This document shows, in pieces, positions 8,583 to 17,763 of a stretch of DNA of 64,000 nucleotides. Numbering within the stretch: position 1 is the first letter of the stretch; the number at the start of each line of letters is the position of its first letter. The stretch comes from Gemmatimonadota bacterium (GTDB lineage Bacteria; Gemmatimonadota; Gemmatimonadetes; Gemmatimonadales; Gemmatimonadaceae), in assembly GCA_003134685.1 (NCBI GenBank), contig PLCA01000016.1, positions 1-64,000 on the forward strand, given 5' to 3'. The notes under the pieces are model-generated. The model was not told the origin of the DNA. It did no database searches and was given only the letters and a program-made list of their open reading frames with translations. The position numbers and the translations under genes are program-made.

Positions 8583-10806
8583 AAGTCCCGGGGAACCCCA
8601 GGATGCGCGCCGCCTTCACGATACTTTTGACTCGGTTCATGACAGCGTCGGCGCCCTTTGCATCTCCTTTCCCCCTCAGCGCTTCCGACAGGACCGCCCC
8701 TGTGAACGCGTAGGTGTAGGGAATTCCGACCGAGGCTCGATCGATCCAATCTCCCTCCTTCACCAGAGCCTCCGGCGCGTGATAGACTTCGTTCCAGAGA
8801 GCCTTTGTGCGCTCGAGATCAACGTTGAGACCCAGTACGTGAGGCGTCTCGGGCGTTTCCGCGATAGGATGGTCGACCAGCTTCTGCACGAAGCCCTGTG
8901 AGAGCAGATACGGCTGCAGTGCGGCGGCAAGGTGGCCGCCTCCGCCAGTCGAGAGGTAAATCGGGCGCTCGGGAAATGCATCCTTGATCAGGCGGAGCAT
9001 CACCAGCTCATCGCGCACGAGGTATCCGGGGTCAATGCTCAGCGTCATGTTGTTGCCCTGCCTGAAAATCTGCGGCTCGTTGATCTGTATGTATTCGGGA
9101 ATCGAGTCCGCCTGGGCGAACGTCATCTTGAGCGGCGGTCCACTCGGCTTCTTCCAGGTGGTTCCGCGATAAATCGCCGGTCCATTGGCGGCATCGTACG
9201 TCTCGATTGGGCGGCGAATCATCTGCCGCACGAACCAATCGGTGTCCAGGTAGGTGGTGACAGCGACGGTCACGTCTCGGCGCACGCCGTCGACTTCCTG
9301 CGCGAACCAGAGCGGGAATGTGTCGTTGTCTCCGTTGGTGATGACAATCGCGTAGGGCTCTAGCGAGTTCAGGTAATCGCGTGCCCACTGGTCGGTGAAT
9401 TCATGGCCAGCCCGCGACGCGAACCGCCAGTTCGCAAAGAGCGGGATTAGCGCGATGAGGAGAATTGGCGCCGCCAGCATGAGTCCGCTCCGCGTCGGCC
9501 ACGACGCGGCTGTGACGGACTTCTTTCCACCGGTCTTCTCCGCCGTTAGCCCTGCGCCTCCGAGCCAATATGCCAGCTGCTCCCAGGCGTAGCCCAGGCC
9601 GATCGCCGCCCACACTCCCCAGGCCGAAAAGCTCCAGATGTAGAAGTAGTCTCGATCACGCACTTCGCGCGCGACGTCGCGCAGCTCCGGATCCTGCGAC
9701 CATCCGTACTTGAAGTTGAGGTAGTAGATGAGCGCGAGCGTCATCGTGAACATGAGCGGACCAAAATACCAGAACGTTTTTCGATCCCGCTCCCAGTGCA
9801 CGTAACCGCCAAGGAGCCCAAGGCCGAGGAACAGGAACGCGAGCATGAACTGAAGTGCCGGCATCGTCCCGTGCGCGTCGCGCAGCCACTGCCACTTGAA
9901 GTAGAACCACCACATTTCGACTTGCGCCGGGTAGGACGCGCCGCGTTCCAGCTTCGGCCCGTACTGCTCGCGGTTGATGTTCGCCATCAACCGCTGCTCC
10001 GTGAGCCCGCTGAAGGTGCAACCAGCCTCGAGCTTCGTTTCGCACCCGGTGGGCGCGCCCTCGTTGATGGCGGGGAAGTAGGCGGCGCGTACCGGCTCGT
10101 AGATGAAAGGCGTGAGCCCGATGATGAGAGCGCCGAGAGCCGCGAGTACGAGTTTCCAACGGAGCAATGTGCGCCAGCGGGTGATGAGCATCGCGACACC
10201 GGCCGCGGGCAGCGGCAGAAATCCGGCCGGATGATTCGAGTAGCCGAGGCCGAGGAGGAAGCAAACCAGTACGACGAGACGATCCGCGCGCGGTGAATCG
10301 GGATCTTCGATCCACTCGATGATGATCCATGATGTGATCGTGAAAAACAGGAGCGAAATGGTGTAGACCTTCTCGTTGACCACCGATTGGTTCCACACCG
10401 TGAATGCCGTCGCACCGATGAGAGTGGCGAGGCTGGCTACAACGAGCCGCTGCCATCTCTCCGCGATCCAGCGTGCGACGATCCTCTCGGTGATCAGAAA
10501 CCAGAAGCCGGCCGAACAGGCGCTGGCGAGCGCGGCCATGATGTTGATCCTGGCGCCGTACGAGACGGGGATTGGCAGTGACGCGAAAGCGTGGCCGAGG
10601 AGTATGAAAAAGGGATTGCCCGGCGGATGCGGGATGCCGAGAACTTTGACCGCCGCCATGTACTCGCCGGTGTCCCACATCGCCACCGAAGGCGCGAGTG
10701 TCAGCAGGTAGAGGACGAATACGAGCGCCGCCGCAATCGCGGCGGGGATGTACGAGGGCTTGTAGCCGTCTCTCTCGAAACGGGCAGCAGAGGCTGTCGT
10801 TGCCAT
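8581..10806 (-). CDS. DUF2723 / GT117-family multipass membrane protein, copy 1
   Basis: A 741-residue protein of the DUF2723 family (PF11028), classed with glycosyltransferase family 117, integral-membrane O-mannosyltransferase-like enzymes using lipid-linked sugars. The first hydrophobic helix (AAIAAALVFVLYLLTLAPS) is followed by the loop motif WDTGEYMAAVKVLGIPHPPGNPFF, which holds the acidic residues expected at the active site of this GT-C fold. About ten further membrane helices run to about residue 480. An extracytoplasmic C-terminal part contains ITNGDNDTFPLWFAQEVDGV. It is a close paralog of the next gene upstream, only 5 bp away, and both are in one minus-strand operon. The acceptor is unknown. 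The stop codon lies in a repeat element. Confidence 0.85.
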   Translation of the reverse strand: MATTASAARFERDGYKPSYIPAAIAAALVFVLYLLTLAPSVAMWDTGEYMAAVKVLGIPHPPGNPFFILLGHAFASLPIPVSYGARINIMAALASACSAGFWFLITERIVARWIAERWQRLVVASLATLIGATAFTVWNQSVVNEKVYTISLLFFTITSWIIIEWIEDPDSPRADRLVVLVCFLLGLGYSNHPAGFLPLPAAGVAMLITRWRTLLRWKLVLAALGALIIGLTPFIYEPVRAAYFPAINEGAPTGCETKLEAGCTFSGLTEQRLMANINREQYGPKLERGASYPAQVEMWWFYFKWQWLRDAHGTMPALQFMLAFLFLGLGLLGGYVHWERDRKTFWYFGPLMFTMTLALIYYLNFKYGWSQDPELRDVAREVRDRDYFYIWSFSAWGVWAAIGLGYAWEQLAYWLGGAGLTAEKTGGKKSVTAASWPTRSGLMLAAPILLIALIPLFANWRFASRAGHEFTDQWARDYLNSLEPYAIVITNGDNDTFPLWFAQEVDGVRRDVTVAVTTYLDTDWFVRQMIRRPIETYDAANGPAIYRGTTWKKPSGPPLKMTFAQADSIPEYIQINEPQIFRQGNNMTLSIDPGYLVRDELVMLRLIKDAFPERPIYLSTGGGGHLAAALQPYLLSQGFVQKLVDHPIAETPETPHVLGLNVDLERTKALWNEVYHAPEALVKEGDWIDRASVGIPYTYAFTGAVLSEALRGKGDAKGADAVMNRVKSIVKAARILGFPGT

Positions 10807-10811
10807 TTTGG

Positions 10812-13031
10812 TCAGGTTCCTGATAGGTTGATTCGCGCCGCTTTTGCGACCTGTCGTACCCTGCCCATAATGGCGTCGGCCGCCTTCTCATCCCCTCGCC
10901 TCGACATCGCCTGCGCCAGGACAGCTCCGGTAAACACGTAAGCGCCCGGAATGCTGATAGAGGGGCGATCGATCCAGTCTCCTTCCTTCATGAGAGCTTC
11001 GGGCGCCCGATAGACCGTGTCCCAAAGAGCCTTGCTGCGATCGACATCGATGAACAAACCAGCTATTTGCGGCGTTGCTGCGTTGTCAGATAGCGGATGA
11101 TCGACCAGCTTTCGCACCAAACCCTGGGAGAGCAGATATGGCTGAAGTCCCAGGCCCTCTCCAACTCCAGCCGCGACGTAGACAGGCCGCTCAGGAAATG
11201 AATCCCTGATTAGGCGAAGGAGCACGAGCTGGTCGCGCAAAAGGTAGCCGCGCGGAATGTCCAGTTTGATGTTGTCCTTCCGGAAAACCTGTGGTTGCGT
11301 GATCTCGATGTAATCCGGAATCGCGTCCGCTTCGCGGAATGTCATCTTGAGCGGGGGACCGACGGGCTTCGTCCACTGGCGATTCCTGTATATCTCCGGC
11401 CCCGCCCCCGCGTCGTAGGTTTCGACCGGTCGACGAATCAGCTGCCGCGCGAACCAGTCGATGCCGAGGTAGGTAGATACCGCGACCGTGACGTCGCGCC
11501 GCACGTTCTCCGCTTCCTGGGCGTACCAGAGTGGAAAAGTGTCGTTGTCTCCACTTGTAACGACGATCGCGTAAGGCTCGAGCGAATTGAGGTAGTCGCG
11601 GGCCCACTGATCCGTGAAATAGTCACCAGCTCGCGATGCGGACTTCCAGTTTGCTACGAGAGGAATGAGTGCGATGAGAAGGATCGGCGTCGCGAGAACC
11701 AAGGCGCGTCTCGAAGGTCGGCGGGTCAGTACAGGCTGCCTACGCTTGATTGTCTCTCGATCCGACTCTACTCGTTCCTTCCCGAGAAAGTACGAGATCT
11801 GTTCCCAGACGAAGCCGAGACCCATCCCCGCCCATACTCCCCACGCTGAGAAACTCCAGATGTAGAAGTAGTCTCGATCGCGCACCTCGCGGTCAACTGC
11901 GTTCCCAAGGTCAGGAGCCTGCGACCAGCCGTATTTGAAGTTGAGGTAGTAGATGAGCGCGAGGGTCATGGTGAACATCAGCGGCCCAAAGTACCAGAAC
12001 GTCTTTCGGTCGCGATCCCAGTGCACGTACCCGCCAAGGAGTCCCAAGGCGAGAAACAGAAACGCCATCATGAACTGGAGTCCCTGCATCGTCTGATGAG
12101 AGTCACGCAGCCACTGCCACTTGAAGTACAGCCACCACATCCCAACCTGGGCGGAATACGGCGCGCCGCGTTCCAGTTTCTGGCCGTATTGCTCGCGATT
12201 GATGTTGTACATCAACCGGTCCTTCGTGAGCTTGGTGAATGTGCAGCTCGCTTCGAGCTTCGTCTCGCACGCGGTGGGCGCGCCCTCATTCATCGCCGGA
12301 AAGTACGCTGCACGGACAGGCTCGTAGATGAACGGCGTGAGACCCAACGTCAGCGCACCGAGACCCGCAAGCACAAGCCGCCACCGTAGCAGGGTGCGCC
12401 AGCGCGTGGTGAGCAATGCGATCCCAGCGGCGGGAAGCGGCAGGAATCCCGCCGGATGATTGGCGTAGCCAAGCCCGAGCAGGAAGCAGACGAGAACGAT
12501 GAGACGATCCGCTCTGCGTGAATCCGGATTTTCGATCCACTGGATGACGATCCACGAGACGATCGTGAAAAACAGCAGCGAGATGGTGTAGACCTTCTCG
12601 TTTACGACGGACTGGTTCCAGACGGTGAACGCGGTCGCGCCGATCAGCGTTGCGACGCTCGCCACGACAAGGCGTTCCCATTTCTCGGCGACCCAGCGCG
12701 CAACGATTCTTTCGGTGATCAGGAACCACAAGCCGGCCGAGCAGGCGCTCGCGAGCGCCGCCATGATATTGATCCTCGCCGCATACGAGACCGGAATCGG
12801 GAGCGACGCAAACGCGTGAGCGAGCAACACGAAAAAGGGGTTGCCCGGCGGATGCGGAAGTCCGAGCACCTTCACCGCAGCCATATACTCGCCGGTGTCC
12901 CACATCGCCACCGAAGGCGAGAGAGTCAGCAGGTAGAGGGCGAATACGAGCGCCGCCGCGATTGCGGCGGGGATGTACGAGGGCTTATAGCCGTTCTCTT
13001 CGAAACGGCGGGTCGGGACGGTCGTTGCCAT
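10812..13031 (-). CDS. DUF2723 / GT117-family multipass membrane protein, copy 2
   Basis: A 739-residue GT117-type membrane protein, first in the operon with its paralog downstream. The N-terminal half is nearly identical to copy 1: same SYIPAAIAAALVF start, WDTGEYMAAVKVLGLPHPPG loop and INREQYGQKLERG segment. Differences concentrate in the C-terminal extracytoplasmic part, for example VTSGDNDTFPLWYAQEAENV instead of ITNGDNDTFPLWFAQEVDGV. This pattern suggests duplication followed by divergence of the acceptor-binding side, or gene conversion in the transmembrane half. Both copies keep the acidic loop. The start is ATG 13031; the 440-bp divergent region to dnaE2 must hold the operon promoter. 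Confidence 0.85.
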   Translation of the reverse strand: MATTVPTRRFEENGYKPSYIPAAIAAALVFALYLLTLSPSVAMWDTGEYMAAVKVLGLPHPPGNPFFVLLAHAFASLPIPVSYAARINIMAALASACSAGLWFLITERIVARWVAEKWERLVVASVATLIGATAFTVWNQSVVNEKVYTISLLFFTIVSWIVIQWIENPDSRRADRLIVLVCFLLGLGYANHPAGFLPLPAAGIALLTTRWRTLLRWRLVLAGLGALTLGLTPFIYEPVRAAYFPAMNEGAPTACETKLEASCTFTKLTKDRLMYNINREQYGQKLERGAPYSAQVGMWWLYFKWQWLRDSHQTMQGLQFMMAFLFLALGLLGGYVHWDRDRKTFWYFGPLMFTMTLALIYYLNFKYGWSQAPDLGNAVDREVRDRDYFYIWSFSAWGVWAGMGLGFVWEQISYFLGKERVESDRETIKRRQPVLTRRPSRRALVLATPILLIALIPLVANWKSASRAGDYFTDQWARDYLNSLEPYAIVVTSGDNDTFPLWYAQEAENVRRDVTVAVSTYLGIDWFARQLIRRPVETYDAGAGPEIYRNRQWTKPVGPPLKMTFREADAIPDYIEITQPQVFRKDNIKLDIPRGYLLRDQLVLLRLIRDSFPERPVYVAAGVGEGLGLQPYLLSQGLVRKLVDHPLSDNAATPQIAGLFIDVDRSKALWDTVYRAPEALMKEGDWIDRPSISIPGAYVFTGAVLAQAMSRRGDEKAADAIMGRVRQVAKAARINLSGT

Positions 13032-13132
13032 TTATGTGATCGAAGGACGTTGGACGAGTGGATGAATTTTAGTCACTCCGCGGGCGCTTTGCGTTGTAAC
13101 TGGCATAGTCGCAACTGAATAGTCGTGTCCGC

Positions 13133-13200
13133 TGACAACTGCAACTGACGGGCGGATTGACAACTACAACCTACGGGCGGACTGACAACTACAGACAACT
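13133..13200. repeat. Degenerate 25-bp tandem repeats
   Basis: Units beginning TGACAACTGCAACTGACGGG (13133-13157) and TGACAACTACAACCTACGGG (13158-13182), with a partial third at 13183, lead into the palindromic element at 13203. They share the AACTGCAACTGA word found at the ends of the other elements in the window. The 100 bp before them (13032-13132) show nothing recognisable other than being upstream of the divergent GT117 operon. Confidence 0.6.
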
Positions 13201-13202
13201 AC

Positions 13203-13387
13203 AACTGAACAGGCGGGAGGCGCCGGTAGCATAGGCATCAGTTTGTTAGTTCACTACGCCCGGACTTGCCTCTGTGGCATTCTGGGCACAACCACTTGCT
13301 TGTGTCATGACTCTACCGAGATAAGTCCGGGCGTCGTGAACTGAATCGCTGACAGCTACGCTACTCACGCCTCCCGCCTGTTCGGTT
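13203..13387. repeat. Palindromic intergenic repeat element between GT117 operon and dnaE2
   Basis: Outer arms AACTGAACAGGCGGGAGGCG (13203-13222) and its reverse complement at 13368-13387 match at 19 of 20 bases. An inner pair (TTAGTTCACTACGCCCGGACTT at 13245-13266 with 13323-13345) pairs around a loop of about 55 bp. The plan is the same as the element at 8387-8582 but the sequence of arms and core is different. The remaining bases to 13437 show nothing else. Confidence 0.75.
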
Positions 13388-13437
13388 GGAGGTATCAGCC
13401 ATTCGCAGTAGCCAGTTCTAAGCAGCCAGTCTCCCCC

Positions 13438-13465
13438 TTGCCTTCGGTCTATGTTCGGGTATACT
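13438..13465 (+). promoter_or_regulatory. dnaE2 promoter with paired TTCGG boxes, leaderless
   Basis: -35 TTGCCT (13438-13443) and -10 TATACT (13460-13465) are 16 bp apart. TTCGG boxes lie at 13443-13447 and 13454-13458, again start-to-start 11 bp. The predicted transcription start falls at or one base before the ATG at 13473, so the mRNA is probably leaderless. The arrangement copies the imuB-like promoter at 4654-4682. Confidence 0.6.
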
Positions 13466-13472
13466 CCGAGCC

Positions 13473-16400
13473 ATGGGGTTCGTCGAGCTTAGAGCACGTA
13501 CCGCCTTTTCATTCGGCGACGGCAGCACCTCCCCGGAAGCACTCGCCGCCCGCGCGGCATCACTCGGCTACAACGCGCTCGGGATCACCGACACTGCCGA
13601 CCTGGGCGGGATCGTCCGCTTCGGACTCGAGGCACGCCGGCAGAATCTGAAACCCATTGTCGGCGCCGAGCTCAACATCGAAGGATGTCCCGCCGCTTTT
13701 CTGGCGAGGAGCAAGGAAGGATTCAACAATCTCGCTGCCCTCGTCACCAGGTCGCGCGTGGGTGACCTCTCGACGTGGAAGAAGGGAGATGGAAAAAAGA
13801 CGCGTGGACGCCCGCGCATCTCCTGGCAACAGGTAGCGGAGCGGAGTGAAGGACTGCAGATGCTGACCGGTCCGGCGTCCGGGCCGATCGCATCCAGTCT
13901 CCGCGCCGGTAATTACAGGGGAGCGGAGCGCACACTCTGTCAGTGGCGAGACGTCTTCGGCGACAGGCTCGCGGTCGAAGTGCAACTGCACCACACGAGC
14001 GGCAACGAATCGGCGCTCGCTTCCGCCCTGATCGAGCTGGCCGAGCGGCACAAAGTGCCGTGGGTGATCTGCCACGAGCCCCGCTACATCGACAACGACA
14101 GCCGGCTCGTTCACGACGTGCTCACCGCCTTGCGATACGACATCACCATAGATGAGGCGCTCGCCAGGGGGCTGCTGCATCCGAATGGCGAGTGGCGTCT
14201 CGCTTCTCCCGAGGAAATGGCGGAGCGGTGGAAGGGACGCGAAGCGGGGCTGGAGGAGAGCGAGCGTATCGCATCCGAATGCGACTTCAGCCTCGCCTGG
14301 GTGAGGCCGCCGCTGCCGAAGTTTTCGGTCCCCGCCGGCCACAACGACGACACGTTTCTGCGCGAAAAGGTTTTCGAGGGCGCGCGCGAGAGGTGGGGAG
14401 AGATCGATGACAAGCAGGCCTCGCAGCTGGAGCACGAGCTGAGAGTCATCGGGAAACTCGGCTTCGCCGGATTTTTTCTGGTAATGTGGGACGCGGTGAA
14501 CTTCGCCAGGCAAAAGGGGATTCTCTGCCAGGGGCGCGGCAGCGCGGCAAACTCCGCGGTGGCGTACTGCCTCGCCATCACCGCGGTCGATCCGGTGCGG
14601 CACGGACTTCTGTTCGAGCGATTTCTCTCCGAGATCCGCGTCGATGGGCAGACAGAGGCTCCCGACATCGACGTGGACATCGAACACGATCGGCGTGAGG
14701 AGGTGCTCGACTACGTCTACGGCAAGTACAACCGGGCGAACGCGGCGATCACCTGCATCATCCAGATGTACCGCGGGCCCAACGCGATTCTCGATTCGAT
14801 GCGCGCGTTCGGGTATCCGGTCGAGATGGCGACGAATTTCTCAAAGAGAATCCACTGGAGCGATCCGGCCGAGGGAGCGAAGTACATCGAGGAGACTCTC
14901 GCTCCCAAGTACGGTCTCGATCTCGACAACCCGCGGGGCAGGGCGACTCTCGCGGCGATGGCGGCGTTCGAGGGAGTGCCCCGTCTTCGCTCCACGCACG
15001 TCGGTGGATTCGTGCTATCGTCGGCTCCCCTCGGCGACTACATGCCGGTCGAGCACACGACGATGGGGCGCACGATCATCCAGTTCGACAAGGACGATCT
15101 CGATGCCGTCGGCGTGCCGAAGTTCGATTTCCTCGGGCTCGGCGCCCTCTCGCTGGTGAGACGCGCGTTCGACATGATCGAAGTGCGCACCGGAACGAGG
15201 CCGGAGATGTACAAGCTGCCTCCGGACGATGAGAAGACGTACGATCTGATCGCGCACGGCGAGACGATCGGCACCTTCCAGATCGAGAGCCGCGCGCAGA
15301 TCGCGTCGGTGCTCCATACAAAGCCCGAGCGCCTCTATGACATCGTGGTGCAGGTAGCGCTCATACGTCCGGGTCCGATCCAGGCGAATTTCGTGCATCC
15401 CTACACGGCCAGGCGGCGAGGGCTCGAGCCCGTGACGTACCTGCATCCCGATCTGGAGCCGATTCTCAAGCGTACGCAGGGAATCCCGATCTTCCAGGAA
15501 CAGGCGATGGCGATCGCCATGAAGCTCGGAGGCTACTCGGCGGCGCAGGCGGATGAGCTGCGACGAACTATGGGACATATCCGTAAAGTGGAAAAGCTCC
15601 ATCGTGTGCTCGAGCAGCTGCGCGCGCGCATGGTCGAGCGCGGAGTCGAGGAGCACGTTGCGGTGAAAATCGCCGAAGATCTCAAGAGCTTTGCCAACTA
15701 TGGATTCCCCGAGTCGCACGCGTGGAGCTTCGCCCTCATCGCGTACGCGACCGGGTATCTCAAGGCGCACTACACGGCGGAGTTTTACGCCGGCTTGTTG
15801 AATTCGTATCCGATGGGGTTCTATCCGCCGTCGACACTCATTCACGATGCGAGGCGGCACGGGCTCAAGAGTCTTCCGCCCTGCATGCGCGACGGCGACT
15901 GGGAGTGCACCACCGAGCCGACGGAAAATCCGGACAGGCCGGCGCTCAGAATCGGGTGGCGGCACATCCGGGGACTGGGCGAGAAATCTCTCGACGCGCT
16001 GAAAGCAGCGAGGGGCTGGGACCGCTTCGCATCGATCGACGATGTGGTGCAGCGGGCAAAGCTGCAGCGCTCCGACGCGCTGCAGCTCGCGCGCGCCGGA
16101 GCATTCGGCGCCTGGGAGCCGGATCGCCGCCGCGCCGCCTGGGTCGCGATGCGCGCGGTGGGAGATAGCCTCCCCCTCGCTCCGGCGCGTGTGACACCAT
16201 ACAACCCGCGTCCTCTCACGCGGGATGAGCTGATCTTCCTCGACTACTTCTCGGTCGGTATCTGCGTCAACGGCCATCCAATGGAGCATCTGCGCGAGGA
16301 GCTGCAGGGCGCGGGTGTGCTCGACTCACGTCAGCTCGAGAAGCTTCGGGGCGGAGAGTCGATCGTCACGGCGGGCCTCGTCACCATTCGGCAGCAGCCG

Positions 16401-16631
16401 CAGAGCGCCAAGGGCACGGTGTTCCTGCTGATGGAAGACGAGTTCGGGTTCATCAACGTGATCGTTTCCAAGAAGATGGTCGAGAAGTATTCCGAGGTGG
16501 TGAAGTTCTCGACCTTCGTAGCGGTCAAGGGAAGGTTCGAGCGCGACGGAGGAGTGCGGAACGTCATAGGGCTGAACTTCCAGGAATTGAAGGTGAAGCA
16601 GATCGTCCACGCCTCTCGCGACTTTCACTAA
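13473..16631 (+). CDS. dnaE2: Error-prone DNA polymerase DnaE2 (ImuC)
   Basis: A 1052-residue C-family polymerase, matching DnaE2 (about 1030-1100) rather than replicative DnaE (about 1160). It performs translesion synthesis in the ImuA-ImuB-DnaE2 mutasome. The N-terminal PHP domain is degenerate: the usual HxH metal motif is replaced by ELRARTAFSF. Catalytic aspartates are present in PDIDVD (residues 397-402) and KFDFLGL (Asp552). Later DnaE2 hallmarks are EQAMAIAMKLGGYSAAQADE, ESHAWSFALIAYATGYLKAH and SYPMGFYPPSTLIHDARRHG. An OB-fold domain near residues 960-1010 (VTAGLVTIRQQPQSAKGTVF) ends the protein. Its promoter matches that of the imuB-like gene. Confidence 0.93.
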   Translation: MGFVELRARTAFSFGDGSTSPEALAARAASLGYNALGITDTADLGGIVRFGLEARRQNLKPIVGAELNIEGCPAAFLARSKEGFNNLAALVTRSRVGDLSTWKKGDGKKTRGRPRISWQQVAERSEGLQMLTGPASGPIASSLRAGNYRGAERTLCQWRDVFGDRLAVEVQLHHTSGNESALASALIELAERHKVPWVICHEPRYIDNDSRLVHDVLTALRYDITIDEALARGLLHPNGEWRLASPEEMAERWKGREAGLEESERIASECDFSLAWVRPPLPKFSVPAGHNDDTFLREKVFEGARERWGEIDDKQASQLEHELRVIGKLGFAGFFLVMWDAVNFARQKGILCQGRGSAANSAVAYCLAITAVDPVRHGLLFERFLSEIRVDGQTEAPDIDVDIEHDRREEVLDYVYGKYNRANAAITCIIQMYRGPNAILDSMRAFGYPVEMATNFSKRIHWSDPAEGAKYIEETLAPKYGLDLDNPRGRATLAAMAAFEGVPRLRSTHVGGFVLSSAPLGDYMPVEHTTMGRTIIQFDKDDLDAVGVPKFDFLGLGALSLVRRAFDMIEVRTGTRPEMYKLPPDDEKTYDLIAHGETIGTFQIESRAQIASVLHTKPERLYDIVVQVALIRPGPIQANFVHPYTARRRGLEPVTYLHPDLEPILKRTQGIPIFQEQAMAIAMKLGGYSAAQADELRRTMGHIRKVEKLHRVLEQLRARMVERGVEEHVAVKIAEDLKSFANYGFPESHAWSFALIAYATGYLKAHYTAEFYAGLLNSYPMGFYPPSTLIHDARRHGLKSLPPCMRDGDWECTTEPTENPDRPALRIGWRHIRGLGEKSLDALKAARGWDRFASIDDVVQRAKLQRSDALQLARAGAFGAWEPDRRRAAWVAMRAVGDSLPLAPARVTPYNPRPLTRDELIFLDYFSVGICVNGHPMEHLREELQGAGVLDSRQLEKLRGGESIVTAGLVTIRQQPQSAKGTVFLLMEDEFGFINVIVSKKMVEKYSEVVKFSTFVAVKGRFERDGGVRNVIGLNFQELKVKQIVHASRDFH

Positions 16632-16707
16632 AAGCGCACGGCAACGACGGCCAGCGCCGGACGCGGTCGCCTTGCCGCTGGAGCGAGCGAGACGTTATCG
16701 TAGGCGC

Positions 16708-17763
16708 ATGCCGCACAAGCAGCAGTCGGGACGCGCTTTCGCGAGCGACAATTGGGCCGGTGTGCATCCCGAGGTTCTGGCGGCGATGGCAGCCGCAAAC
16801 GTCGGGCACGTTCCATCCTACGGCGGCGATCCCTACACGCGCGATGCCGTCGCCCGAATCGGCGACGAGCTCGGCGGGGATGCCCAGGCATTTCTGGTGT
16901 TCAGCGGCACCGCCGCGAATGTGCTCTGCCTCCAGAGCATGGCGCAGTCGCACCAGGCGGTGATCTGCGCCGAGACGGCGCATGTCCACACTTCGGAGTG
17001 CGGTGCCGCCGAAAAGCATATCGGATGCAAGCTGCTCACGGTGCCTTCACCGCAAGGCAAGATCACCGTGCCGGGAATCCGGGAGCATCTGCATGACATC
17101 GGGAACGAGCACCATGCGCAGCCGCGCGTGATCTCGATTACGCAGGCGACGGAGTACGGCACGGTGTACACGCCGCAGGAGATCCGGGTGATCGCGGATT
17201 TCGCGCACGCGAATTCGCTGCTCCTGCACATGGATGGCGCAAGAATCTTCAATGCCGCGGTGAGCCTCAACGTTCCGCTGAAAGCGATCACGAGTGGCGC
17301 TGGCGTCGACGCGCTCTCGTTCGGCGGCACGAAGAACGGCCTGGTCGCGGGAGAGGCCGTGGTCTTCTTCAAGCTCGCGCTGGCGGACGATTTCGAGTTC
17401 AAGCGCATGCAGGGGATGCAGCTCTCATCGAAGATGCGGTTCATCGCGGCGCAGTTCAGCGCGCTGCTGACCAACGATCTCTGGAAGAGAAGCGCTACCC
17501 ACTCCAACCGGATGGCGCAGCTGCTGGCGGGAGAGCTCGCCGGCATCAAGGGTGTCACGATCACCCAGCAGGTGCAGGCGAACGAAGTGTTCGCGACGAT
17601 GCCGAAGGAGATAATCCCGAAGCTGCAGGAGCGGTGGCCGTTCCATGTCTGGAACGAGGCCAATTCCGAAGCGCGCCTGATCACTTCGTTCGACACGGCC
17701 GAGGCCGATGTCACCGATTTTGCCGGTCTTGTGCGCGAAGCGATCGGCGCCAGGGGGAAATAA
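16708..17763 (+). CDS. ltaE: Low-specificity L-threonine aldolase
   Basis: A 351-residue fold-type I PLP enzyme that cleaves L-threonine or L-allo-threonine to glycine and acetaldehyde. Family features: FASDNWAGVHPEVL at the N-terminus, YGGDPYTRDAV, the stacking/active-site region ICAETAHVHTSECGA, the PLP-binding acid in LLLHMDGARIFNA and the Schiff-base Lys209 in SFGGTKNG. I chose ATG 16708; a further upstream ATG at 16672 adds a basic 12-residue leader unlike the family. The stop overlaps the following SDR start by one base (TAATG). The reading frame of both suggests a two-gene operon 75 bp downstream of dnaE2 and possibly transcribed with it. Confidence 0.88.
   Translation: MPHKQQSGRAFASDNWAGVHPEVLAAMAAANVGHVPSYGGDPYTRDAVARIGDELGGDAQAFLVFSGTAANVLCLQSMAQSHQAVICAETAHVHTSECGAAEKHIGCKLLTVPSPQGKITVPGIREHLHDIGNEHHAQPRVISITQATEYGTVYTPQEIRVIADFAHANSLLLHMDGARIFNAAVSLNVPLKAITSGAGVDALSFGGTKNGLVAGEAVVFFKLALADDFEFKRMQGMQLSSKMRFIAAQFSALLTNDLWKRSATHSNRMAQLLAGELAGIKGVTITQQVQANEVFATMPKEIIPKLQERWPFHVWNEANSEARLITSFDTAEADVTDFAGLVREAIGARGK

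Noticed and set aside
9656-10891. Long minus-strand reading frame of 411 codons
   Set aside because: It overlaps the GT117 genes in another frame and encodes an arginine/histidine-rich product with no family signature. It is a shadow, like many long frames opposite GC-rich genes.
8387-13387. Integron attC sites
   Set aside because: The palindromes lack the conserved GTTRRRY core sites at both ends, no integrase gene is present and the genes between them are ordinary chromosomal operons rather than cassettes.
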